From NCBI GenBank assembly GCA_021432605.1, contig MU271147.1:1984001-2048000 (forward strand): a DNA stretch of 64,000 nt, in the 5' to 3' direction. The translations under genes were made by a program, and so were the position numbers. Under the pieces are notes generated by a model. That model ran no database searches. It saw only the letters and a program-made list of their open reading frames with translations, and was not told the DNA's origin. Below, one piece after another: positions 11,115 to 21,475 of this stretch. Positions within the stretch are counted from its first letter, which is position 1. Each line of letters opens with the position of its first letter. The DNA is from Coniochaeta sp. PMI_546 (lineage: Eukaryota > Ascomycota > Sordariomycetes > Coniochaetales > Coniochaetaceae).

Positions 11115-11859
11115 CAAGCTGCCGCGTGACGAGTTAATGTTTGTGCGATGTTTTGGATTACAAGAGACGTGCATGCCTCGGGGTATGGCCATAGAGTGAC
11201 GCTACCGCTCCTCGCGCCTGTGGAATTGCAGCATCTTGGACGGCGGTTGATGTAATACTCTGCAGATACAGACTCTTGACCCTGACCTCACTGCCACGCA
11301 TGACGGGTGTGAACGGTACGGGCCGCAGAACAGGACTTGAAGACAGCATCAATAAGACCGTTTCATAAGTTAGGCCGACTTCATCGAGGTCTGTATATAC
11401 ACTTGTCCGTTGAGGCGTCGAGCCACATATTCTCTTCCCCATGAATACTTTTTCACCCCTTGCCATAAAGAAGGCCGCGACACCATGAATGACCATGCAA
11501 TGAGATCCGGGGTATCCGATGCACCAAGACCGAGCTCAGTCGCTGTGAGACCGTCCAATGCATTCTAAACGAGTGTCCGAGATCATCCAAATCTCAAAGC
11601 AAAACCCAAACCCTGGCCAAAGGAGGCCATACAAGACTCCGAAGCAGATGCAAGAAAGGGAATCATGCCAATTGATAATGTTCCAAAACTCCTCGTCGTG
11701 AAGGGTGGCATCAATTCCCACCCCGTAGACACCAGCGCCAAAGAGGGACATATGTCTGTCCGACCCAAAAGCCAATATTTTGTACTTCCCTATTCCAAAA
11801 AGATATATCCAAGGATAAAAAAAGAAATAATCACCCCAAAACACTTGGGCCAGGCGAAA
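11115..11859. other. Intergenic spacer between convergent genes
   Basis: 745 bp between the hypothetical gene and the GH76 stop. It becomes A/T-rich towards 11800, with an A-rich AAAAAAAGAAATAAT stretch, as expected for 3' UTR or polyadenylation sequence. No coding frame is supported. Confidence 0.45.
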
Positions 11860-13869
11860 TTACGCCGTGGAACCGGTACCAGTAGCAGCATACCGCGCAT
11901 TCTGCGCAGCCTGCTTCCGCAGCGAATTCCTCTTCCGCTCCGCCGGATGGCTCATTCGGTGATCCCGCGCCGTGATAGGCGGCAGCGGCAGCCGCGGCGG
12001 CTCCGACAGCGCGCCCCTATTGTGGACGTAGATCGGCTGGGAGGGCTGCGCGGACTGCGCCATGGGCGGCGACCAGCCCGCACTGGTGTTGCGCGTCTCG
12101 ACGGCAGAGAACCTCCTGTTGGGGTCGTGCGGCATGACCTCGAAGTTGCTCACGGGCCTCGGTCGGTCGGAACTACTGCTGCTGCTGGCGCGGTCGGCCT
12201 CCTTGCCCTTCGCGCCCGCGGCGGTTACGCCGTCGCCGTACCACTTCTTCCTGCGCAGAAACCTGCCGGTTGCGACGCCGGTGGCGAATCTTGCGACTTG
12301 CTGGTGCGGGGCCTTGTCGCTCGTCTCGTCGAGCATAAGCCATGCTAGCCCGGCGAGCAACGATATGACGATGACTGCCGTCAAGATACCGGCGCCGGCC
12401 CTGTCACCTGTTGAGATGGGTTGCCACGAATCGATGATGGAATACGGGTCGTCTCTTCCGATATCCGACCCGCCGGCTCCGGCATCGCCTGTGCTGGTAC
12501 CGCCCGTAGTATTCGTCACCGGCGCAGTGACGTGCTCAATCATATTGGCCAGCACGATCTCCATAGCGGCCATCTGCTGCCCGACGCCGGTTGTGCCGTC
12601 CCACTTCCCGTTGTCGGTCCAACGCAGCCCGCACATGCGTCCGTTATCACCGCCCGTGCACTGCGCCGCAGCGGCCACCGCGGAGCTGGCCATGAGAGGT
12701 TTGATAGTGTCGTACGTCCAGGGCGCCCACTTGGTCGTGGCCGCCATCCAGCGCGACAGGTACGCCTTGAAACTCTGCTGATCGACGTCGCACAGATTCA
12801 CAGGCTCGCATGCCACCTCCGTCATGATGTCGCTCTTGTTCCCCTGGAAGAACACCTGTGTGCCGTTGAGCAAGCCCTGAGTCCGCTCTCGCCACGTCTC
12901 CCGCACCGTGCCGTTTGTGTAGTTGTACATCGCCGCCGCACCCAGTAAGAATCCGCCGGCGTTGTAGGTCCACTGGTAAGGTGTGATGTCGCTGCAGTTG
13001 TTGATGTGCGTGCCGTCTGGGATGTAGTACGTATCCTTCTCGATCAGGTTGGCCGACACCATCCAATCCCAGGTCTTATCCGCCCAGTCGGCGTATGACT
13101 GGTTGCCGGTGTACAGTGCCAGACGGGCGGCCAGGTTGAAGAAGCACGCCTGCGAGATGGAGTTCTTGTAGTCGAAGCCGTTGTTCCACGTGAAGATCTG
13201 CCACCGGAGGCCGCCGCCGCAGTCTGCCTCGTCCCAGCGGTAGGCTTGGGTGTTGAAGACGGCTTGCGCTAGAGCGAGCCAGCCAGGCTGGCCCTTTGGA
13301 GGGTCCGGGAAATTGTACTCGGCTGCTGACATGACGGCCATTCCCCAGAATCCCTGGTCGTCGTTGCCTTCTGTCATGGTTTGGTTGGGCGGCATGTAGT
13401 CGTTGTTTGGACCGACTTGGTGGAGGAGACCTTGCGTCGTTATGTCGTTATATGTATCGTCTCCCGTATAATACCAATAATCTATCAGGGCGCCCATAAG
13501 AGCGCCAGCCTCCCACCCTACAGGTCATGTTAGGACTGGAGGCAACAGACATGCAAACATATTTTGGTTGGAAACATACAGTAGTACGGCCCCGGCAGAA
13601 GACCCGGGGTTTGGCCTGGCTCGTTTCCATGATAGAATGACACCAAGTCTTCGGTCATGGACTTTGCTGTGGTCTTAAGATTATCTGCATCGCAAGTGTG
13701 AGTTTATATACGAGCATGCTAGGCGACGCATTTGATGCGCGGTGCAAACTCTAGGCTCACCTAGCGAAGAGACATCGAGCTGGTACCCTGCAGCGAGCTG
13801 GCATGCTGCAAGGAGCCATAATGCGGCTGGCCGGCGTGCGCCGGCGCAGTTGGACCACCAACCCCGCAT
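11860..13869 (-). CDS. GH76 endo-1,6-alpha-mannanase-like protein with C-terminal membrane anchor and long tail
   Basis: Three exons (13869-13761, 13684-13580, 13517-11860), with introns of 76 and 62 nt, give 623 aa. A signal peptide (about 1-28) precedes a GH76 domain of roughly 400 residues. The hallmark adjacent aspartates are Asp124-Asp125 in EGNDDQGFW, and WWEAGAL, YNQ-like and CGLRW segments are also present. Yeast members Dfg5 and Dcw1 act at the plasma membrane or wall to transfer GPI-mannan proteins into cell-wall glucan and are themselves GPI-anchored. Here the C-terminus is not GPI-like: a hydrophobic helix (about 445-467) is followed by about 156 basic/serine-rich residues, suggesting a type I membrane protein. 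Many N-glycosylation sequons are present. The start at 13869 is the only in-frame ATG before the signal peptide. Confidence 0.92.
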
Positions 13870-16551
13870 TGCCGTGATGCAGGTTTTAAACTTTGCCCAA
13901 GAATGTTCGGCCGTCCGGTATATCGGCTCAGCAGATCCGGGGCGACATCGAGGCCCAGTAATGCAGGGCAAGGAAGGCGTGCGGAAGAATGGCCCCTTTA
14001 ATCGGACATGCAAGGGAGGGCGATCTTGTGAGAGACGAGTGAGCGGATCGCGAGAGCTTTGGGTGTAACGAGAGGTGTGTGACGGCGTTGAGAGACAAAT
14101 GTCCAGACTCAGGCGGTGTTACGGGGGACAACGTGGAACTTGTAGTTTAAGTCAGGCACACGGCTGTCGTACTGTCGGTTCGCTATGTCAGCAGAGACGA
14201 TGCAACACTCCACAGATCCAGGAACGAATCAGTGGTGACGACAGGTTGAAAAGAGGAGGGCAGGGCTGCGCATGCGGTCAGAGGCTGTGGTCATCGGAAC
14301 CCGAGGGCTGGAGTGCAGCAGCAGGGCCAAGCCGAGCGAAGATGTGTTGAACCAATGGCCTGACGGCGAAGCTGAATACGAAGTGTCGAACCTGGGTGGG
14401 ATTAGGGGAGTACGTACGCTTGCAGGAGTAGCACCAGTTTTGGCCGCTGGTAATGTGCTAATGGAGCCGAAAGTGCTTACTGACCTGACCGCGTTCAGTA
14501 ATTCGGTACTCGAACGACAGGTACTGGCATGTCGTATTGGTGACCCCTGTTTTGGTAGGATTGGTGTCGTAAAGAGAGAGAAGAAGTGTCCGGTACAACA
14601 AGTTCGTGTCGCTCTTCAGACTGAGGACGGGAAGAAAGATGAGCACAGCGACGAAGTGATGATAGTAAAAATCAGAGGAAGATGGAAGAGCCAGGCCCAG
14701 AAAGCGAGCATCATTGTGGAAGGCTCGGACGTGGCAGCCACTATCCGCACTACACACTAAACCTAGCTCAAGGAGACCTCCGCACTGAGCTGGTGGTCAT
14801 TGAACCCCGTGAGTGACGTGCAACGGTGCAGGTTCGGCGGCAACGGCCCCAGTTCTGGAAGTCCACAGGGTGCAGATTGCTTAGGTTGTTGCCTTGGCTG
14901 CTTGGGCCCGCTGCTGTTGTGCCACTGCATGCTGTACTGCATAGGACACTGAGGACCTCGTCGACGGCTTTGGCTTAGCTGGGAACGATCGCTGTGGATG
15001 ATGAGGAGCTTGGCCGAAACAAGAAGTTGTGGACTGGTGGGTTCGTATGCGGCTAAGACGGCCCCTCTATTTTCGTCATCGACCATCTTTCAGAGGGAAC
15101 AAAGACCGGGTTCGCAAACTTAACTCTACCTGGTACGTGTAGACCAAGTCTTGACATCACCGGTGTCGTACTGTAATAGTACCTCAAACATATTATAGAA
15201 GACAGATTATAGTTTGGGTAAAAAGTCACTCGTTCGGGAACACTGCAAAGCAGGACAGCAACCAGCGTCGTGAGAGGAAAGGCTCTGTCTGTGTCAGCCC
15301 GGGCCTTTAAACGCTTCACATCGAATGCTTAGAACCCTTATTCTGCCGCAGGGTAGTAGAGTCGTAAGATCACAGGGCGCCAAGTCATGCAGGTCTTAAT
15401 CGGACGATCGAATCCGAAGGCTGCGATGTTGGACCCTGCGGACGCGAATCTAGTTCGTATTCTTTAACACTCGATGAATGAATACTGACACTCCAATGGC
15501 GACATCGTAAAACCCCGACAATTGACAAAAATCACTGAATGACAAGCTGGCAACCACTCAGTCTTTGAAACAGGTCATGTGGTGCAGGATTGATGGCGGC
15601 GAAGTGCTGGGTACTAGACACTTCCTTTGTCGTGCGGAGAGTAGCAATACTGAAGACATAGTCTAGCAGCCCACTTCATTCACAGGTGGTAAGGCGTAAA
15701 CAATATTGTCGCGCTTTGGAGATTGCCTATGCCAATCAGTCAAGAGTGAGATTACAGGTGCTAAAGGTCGACAGTACACGTGTAGATACCTCTGCCCACA
15801 AACAGTTGAAGTTGAAGTTGGATCTACCTATCTTAGGATAAGGTACCTCATGAAAGCTTGCCAAATGAGCAAACTGAAGCTTGTTTTACTGTCTGAGATG
15901 GTAACGGCTGGCAACGACAAGGATGTTGCCGCCAAGCCACATCCAATGTGCTGGATTCACTCGCAGATTTTGTCCACGTGTACGTGTAGTGTATGTGTAC
16001 ACTGGCAAATATCTCACCCGCTTTCAAACTTCAGGTACCCGGCAGACCTGAACTCAAATCACTCTCAACGTGTAAGCTTCATTGAGAATGAAGTACATCT
16101 TGTTTCATATCTACTGATCAGTTCAATCAAAGATTCACAACAAATTTGCTCCTTCTTTCTCCCTGCATCTTCTGCATCCTAGATATACGTAGATCTATTT
16201 CAACCTCTGCAACTCTCTAACGGGTGAAGACCCTGCCCGTTTCCGAAATCTGGGGTAGCTTAGCTGTTCTTAGCGCCGCCGGTATCCTTACCCGCCAAGC
16301 GAGTCCCTGCTAGCGAGCCGTCAGGGGCTACACAGCCGTGTACGCACAGTGGGACACAAGGCTAATCCTACATAGTAACGCCCGCGGCAATCGCCGCTGA
16401 CATCCACACCAGCTGTCTCTGTCCAACCACCACCACGAACCGGCCCCTCCTTCAACCCGATTACCCTCTGCCAGCAAAGTCGCCGACGCCGGGCAACGGT
16501 CAACGGTCAACAGCTTCTGCTGAACAGAACTGTCAATTCAGTATATTCGAC
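13870..16551. other. Intergenic region between divergent genes, no supported gene
   Basis: 2.7 kb between the GH76 and EAF starts. An ATG-started frame of 162 codons (14272-14760, +) has no recognisable features, and I do not call it. The stretch contains short GTAC/ACGTGT-rich words near 15776 and 15975 and a CT-rich leader before the EAF ATG. Confidence 0.4.
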
Positions 16552-17878
16552 ATGGCTGCTGCTTCGACGCCTCCCGGCATGGTAGACCCTACCAAGACGG
16601 CCAAGTATCCGGTCGTTCTCAGCGATGCTCTCCTCGGAAAGGCAACCAAGGAAACATATACGGGAATTCGATGTAAGCCCTCCCTCTCCAGCAGAATCAC
16701 GCGAGACAAAACTGACCCGTACTGTCTGTACAGATAACTACAAGCCCGACATATCCTCAGACAATACTTCAGCAACCGCGCGACTAAAACAATCCAGCAA
16801 GGACGGTACCTTCAACCTCGGCTTGGACGATAACGGCAACAAATACGCCTACAACGGCGTCAGGACGACCAAAGACGGCAACTATGTCCTCATCTTCGAC
16901 CCGACACGGCAGGTTTTCGTGCTGCACCAACTGGACTCCCTATTCCACATGAACGTCACTCGAATGCCGGGCAACTCCGATGTCGAGAGCCTCAGGAAGC
17001 AGTTTCCCCAACTCGAGGTACAACCCTCAGCAGCATCCACCAAGGCCGACAGCAAAGTTGCCCCGAAGAGCGGTACCAAACCTGCCTCTAAGCTCGACAG
17101 CAAGGCGACCAAGGCCACTCCCACACCGTCTGCCAAGGACGAAAGCACCCCGGTCTCCAAACCTACCAAGACAACCAAGCCCGCCAAGGCCTCCTCCGCC
17201 CTCCGCAAGCCGACCAACAAGAAGTCGACAACACAAAAGAAAGCCGGCGGCGCCCTCTCCACGCCCGACCCGAGCAAGCTGATGCCCCCTCCCCCCGTCC
17301 CTCCACCACCCGCCCCCAAGTCCTCCAAGAAAGCCGCCCAATCCCCCGAATCCGAGGAAGAGGACGACGACGATGACGACGACGGCGGCCTGACGATCGA
17401 GTACCCCGGCGGCGAACCGCCGCGCCCGACCAAGGCCCCCTTCGGGTCCGCCTTCGTGCAGCCTCCGGTCGCGATAACCCGGCGGTTCTCCGACTTTGTC
17501 AAGAACGGCGAGGACGAGGGGCCGGCCCGCGCACCGGAAGAAGAAGAAGAAGAACCGGAAGAAGACGAGCTGGCCTTCACATTCGAGGACGCCATCGGCT
17601 CGGCCGACGAGGAGGACGAGGAGATGGAGGACGTGGGCGCGCTGGACAAGTTCAAGCTGCCCAGTCCCGTGGACGGGAGGGGCGGCCAACAGCAGCATAC
17701 CGGCTTGGGATTGGGCGCGTACGGCCAGGCGGGCGTGCAGGCCGAGGTCGTTCCTGGGGATGCCGATGCCGACGGGGAGGATGATGAGGATCTTGCCCGT
17801 CTGGAGGCTGATCTCGAGGCCGAGTTTGAGAAGGCCGCTGGGTACGAGAGTGAGAGTGATGTCAGTGAGGAGGACTGA
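16552..17878 (+). CDS. RNA polymerase II transcription elongation factor, EAF family
   Basis: Two exons (16552-16672 and 16734-17878), with a 61 nt intron, give 421 aa. The first about 115 residues match the EAF (Ell-associated factor) N-terminal domain: the YNYKPD segment produced by the splice, then KDGTFNLG, YAYNGVRTTKDGNYVLIFD and VLHQLDS. EAF proteins bind ELL and stimulate Pol II elongation in the nucleus. The remaining residues are low-complexity: Lys/Ser/Thr/Pro-rich, then a polyproline run (PPPPVPPPPAP), then long Glu/Asp tracts with several dozen acidic residues, as is usual for the transactivation tail. The gene is convergent with the methyltransferase gene, 1.1 kb away. Confidence 0.9.
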
Positions 17879-18964
17879 GTGATCTACTTTTTTTTCGATA
17901 TTTGCAAGCGTTGTCTGGGCTGCAACGTTCTTGATTTATTTAGTCTCTGAGTCATATTTCTGGGATTTCAAAAGGGGTAGGAGTTGGCTGTTTTGCTTTT
18001 TGGGACTCGAACCCGAAGTCCAACGGTTGCCGTCACTCGCTAAATGCTGCGCACAGAACGGTAAGCTGCATCGTGGTACGGCGTTGGAATACATGGCAGA
18101 CTCTGGAGTTGATAATTGGGGACTAGGTTTGATATTATTTGGTTTTGATCTAATTCCTTTTTTATTTTATCGGGCTTGGGTTGGCTACAGTATTTCCTTG
18201 ATGGCAGAGACGAGCGGCAGTAATATCTCTGGAATAGAGGCTTTGGTTCTACAGTTCCATAGTCATGCTCTTAGAAACATCATATTTCCAAATAGCAGTA
18301 ACATCGCCAGACCATGCAGCTTCCGTTTTAGCGTCTGAACGATCGCCCTTTGAAGGTGTGATGGTCCTCGCCGTACCAAGAGCAAATCTTCGGCACACGG
18401 TGATAGCGACTTCACTTCTGGGAGTCGGCTTCACATGTTCGATAGAATGATCGTATAATTGGTGAAATAGTGACCTCAGCTTGTAGTCGTAGTCATGGGA
18501 GAAGTAGATCATTGGATGCGTTGAAATCATATAGTCTAGTGGTCAGTATGGTCTGTAAGGCCTCTGTTATCACAGTCAAGTGCAATCTCGATATCAAGGT
18601 ATCTAGGAGTGAAGATGTGCAACAATGGCACGGTTAAGAGCAGTCTATGGTCTATTGCAAATTGTTCTGAAGCAGATCCCTCTTGGTAATCGAACTTCTC
18701 CCTCTAGAACAAACTCCTCCGTCAAGCCTGGCGGAGCCTTGACTGGCGTTCATCATTAAGCATCAGAGAAAGCCAACCTGTGTCCGGAACGCCATAACTC
18801 CATGTCCCTGAACCTAACAACTCCTATGTCGAACATCATCACAGACATTTTCAGACTCGAAACTCGAATTTCTCCTCTCCATGATATTCCGTCATATCAT
18901 CCAGATATGCTCGAGTCTCAAGATAGGTGCAGCCCCTGCCTCTTCGCTTCCTCAGTTTTCTGCT
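17879..18964. other. Intergenic spacer between convergent genes
   Basis: 1.1 kb between the EAF and RID stops. The first part is T-rich, as in a 3' UTR. A tRNA B-box-like string on the minus strand near 18005-18020 has no matching tRNA body. No coding frame is supported. Confidence 0.45.
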
Positions 18965-21475
18965 CTAATTGCGAGCCTGCTCCTGTTGCCATTTGTCGAT
19001 TATCGCCTTGCGACTGACAGGTGTCAAGATACGGCGCTGAAGGATTGGATACCCGCCAATGTGCTCCGGAGGGTCCAGATCCACGATCTCAACAACCTCG
19101 TCGTCACCGATGATCGTGCAGCTGGTGTCAGACCTCGCATCCACATCTACCATATCTGAATCCTCCTTGTCGGTTTTGCCGGCTGCTTCGACTTGGCAGG
19201 GAAGTTGACGGAATGGCCGAAGCTTACATTTCGCGTCAGGAGGCAGCTGGTCGAAAGGAGGGACGTAGCACGGCGCATCTGGGGGTGGTGAGTGGGTTCC
19301 GACGGCCGTGCCGTCACTCGTCCCCGAGCCTGCATCGGAGCGGCTGCAGACGCTGGCGGCTTGTTCGCCATCGCTATCATCGATGGTGGTCCCTTGGTCC
19401 GCTGACGAACCCGCTTGGACAGGAGCCATTATGATGTAGACTTCATCGTCATCGGCATCAGGTCCTAACCCAATCTTAATCCTCTCCAGCCTCTGACGAG
19501 CCTCTGAGGCTTTCACCTCCATGCTATCAGGCTTATGGGCGCCATCTTGGATCTTGAGCCACTTGACAATGTGCTCGAAAAGCTTCTTGGCCATGGTAGG
19601 TGGTACCGCGTTGCCGATCTGCTTGACGCATTTCCCCCGGGGCCCCTCAAAGCTGTGGTGGTTCGGAAAACCCTGTAAGTAGGCGTACTCGCGCACTGTA
19701 AAATCCCGTCGACCACTCCAGTGATAGTTATTTTGGCCGCCCTGGCAGGTGATAGTGGACAGCTGCGTATTCCAGTCCCAAGGCTTGAGGTTGCGTCGCA
19801 TGGCCTCTGCCACGTCATGTTGATGTTGCCCTTCCCTGAGTGACCGTCCCAAGGGCAGGAAGACATCCTTGACTGTCGTCAAGCGCTGCTGGCCGTCTTT
19901 GTCGAAGTGGGTGTCTTTTGGGAAGTCAGGCAGATGCTCCCCGGGTGCAGCGCCTATGACGATCAGACGGCGTCGCTTTTGGCAGAGACCCCATCCCGAG
20001 AACTGGACGACTTTCCAACGGACAGAATAGCCGTAGCTGGTCAGTGCACCGATAAATGTGTTGAAATATGAAGTGAATCTCTTGAAAAGAATGCCAAATG
20101 TCTGCTCCACCGTGAAGATCCTCGGGCGTACTTTGTCGATGATATGCCCACAGGAATACAGAGCTGCCACGTTCACCTCATCATTCACGCCGGGGATCGT
20201 ATGAGCAGGCGACCAGAATTGGCATGGCGGCGACATATGTAGAATATCTACGCGATACTTGATTATAGCGCTGGTGATGAAGTCGAAGATGTCCATCTCG
20301 TGGACAATGTCGCCAAAATTTCTGCGATATGTAGCGACCGCATAGTCCCAGTGGTCGACCGCGAAGAGAAGCTTGATCTCGGCATCCGCCATTCCTCGGC
20401 TTGCGCCCCCAGCACCAGAAAAGACATCGCCTCCGCTGTAGCATCTGCGTTGAACTTTTCTCCGCTGCTGTGCCGGAGTGCGAGGGACAGATTCCAGGTC
20501 GATGCATAGTGCGCTCTCATGCTTACCATCCGGAGACATAGAGCCTCCCGGTATCTTTGCTCCTCGCCACTTGTTGATGTTGACATCATCATTTATGGCG
20601 AATCCCGTGTCGGCGTCACCCTTGGTGATACGTCGGACGAGCCACTCATCCGGCTTTCCGGCGTCGTGCATGATCCTGTCTTTGTAGACTGAGACGTGTT
20701 GCCACCGACAAACAAGCTCACAATTTTCTGCCACCCATGTTTTGCTTTTCTCCAACAAGAGCTGTTTGTCGAAGCCGCATTCAGGGTACTCGGTGTTGGT
20801 CGTGCGCAGTTCCCGGATGCAATTAACATCTTCCAGACTGAGATCGTACATAGCTTGGCGGTTCCAGTCCGGGGTAATGTCCCTGATGACGTCGGCAATG
20901 AGGACGACCTCGTTGAGTTTCCTCTCCATGATACCCATGAGATTCCTGCTGCGAGTATACAGATGACCTCGCAAGACGGCGTTGCCGTTCCTTAAGCGGA
21001 CAATTGCAGCGATCTTGAGAAACTGGGCGTTGAACTGCTCGGAAATACGGTGGCTGAGCTGAACAGTGAAACCCTTGCGAACCGTTAGACGATCCTTGCC
21101 CGCCTCCAGCTGGTCGAGTTCGCGCTCGCCATCACGGATACTGATAATAGGAGTCGGGTCCGGAAATCTTCCGTGCTGACGATATGTGGGCTCATCCTCG
21201 TTCAAATCCTGAGTGAGGTCGATGCGTATGGTCTCCCTCTCAAGCTCCTCGGCTGCTATCTCTTCCTCGACCTCGATCGCATCCTCGTCTGTCTCTTTGG
21301 CACTGAGCCCAGGGTTACGGACGCGTTGGTCTCGCAGATATTTAGCCCGCAGGCGATCTATCTCTCGATCTGCCTCCGTGATGGGGTCATTGTCGTCGAT
21401 CAAGATTGGGTTGGACCGATGGCTGCCGCAAGGGACTGGGGGAGTCATGTTGGACGGCGTTCGAAAGGTAGGCAT
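18965..21475 (-). CDS. rid: RID/Masc1-type DNA (cytosine-5) methyltransferase
   Basis: Single exon of 836 aa, close to Neurospora RID (about 845 aa). Catalytic motifs in order: I DVFSGAGGASRG (350-361); IV SPPCQFWSP with Cys418; VI as VEQTFGI (456-462), where EQT replaces the usual ENV, a hallmark of the fungal RID/Masc1 class; VIII QKRRRLIVIG (499-508); IX REYAYLQGFP (595-604); X QIGNAVPP (619-626). An N-terminal region (about 130-290) looks BAH-like. A C-terminal acidic/serine-rich tail follows. RID is required for repeat-induced point mutation, and Masc1 for methylation induced premeiotically, so the protein acts on duplicated DNA in the sexual cycle. The first in-frame ATG is at 21475; the frame stays open 47 codons upstream without an ATG. 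Confidence 0.93.
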   Translation of the reverse strand: MPTFRTPSNMTPPVPCGSHRSNPILIDDNDPITEADREIDRLRAKYLRDQRVRNPGLSAKETDEDAIEVEEEIAAEELERETIRIDLTQDLNEDEPTYRQHGRFPDPTPIISIRDGERELDQLEAGKDRLTVRKGFTVQLSHRISEQFNAQFLKIAAIVRLRNGNAVLRGHLYTRSRNLMGIMERKLNEVVLIADVIRDITPDWNRQAMYDLSLEDVNCIRELRTTNTEYPECGFDKQLLLEKSKTWVAENCELVCRWQHVSVYKDRIMHDAGKPDEWLVRRITKGDADTGFAINDDVNINKWRGAKIPGGSMSPDGKHESALCIDLESVPRTPAQQRRKVQRRCYSGGDVFSGAGGASRGMADAEIKLLFAVDHWDYAVATYRRNFGDIVHEMDIFDFITSAIIKYRVDILHMSPPCQFWSPAHTIPGVNDEVNVAALYSCGHIIDKVRPRIFTVEQTFGILFKRFTSYFNTFIGALTSYGYSVRWKVVQFSGWGLCQKRRRLIVIGAAPGEHLPDFPKDTHFDKDGQQRLTTVKDVFLPLGRSLREGQHQHDVAEAMRRNLKPWDWNTQLSTITCQGGQNNYHWSGRRDFTVREYAYLQGFPNHHSFEGPRGKCVKQIGNAVPPTMAKKLFEHIVKWLKIQDGAHKPDSMEVKASEARQRLERIKIGLGPDADDDEVYIIMAPVQAGSSADQGTTIDDSDGEQAASVCSRSDAGSGTSDGTAVGTHSPPPDAPCYVPPFDQLPPDAKCKLRPFRQLPCQVEAAGKTDKEDSDMVDVDARSDTSCTIIGDDEVVEIVDLDPPEHIGGYPILQRRILTPVSRKAIIDKWQQEQARN

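Noticed and set aside
11878-12781. Long plus-strand frames opposite the GH76 gene
   Set aside because: Shadow frames of the GC-rich coding strand; the minus-strand frame carries the catalytic motifs and introns.
14272-14760. 162-codon ATG-started frame on the plus strand
   Set aside because: No domain, no family-like composition, and a comparable open frame on the opposite strand; consistent with chance.
18000-18060. Minus-strand tRNA B-box (GGGTTCGAGTCCC)
   Set aside because: No acceptor pairing, and no room for an anticodon arm between the best A-box-like string and the B-box.
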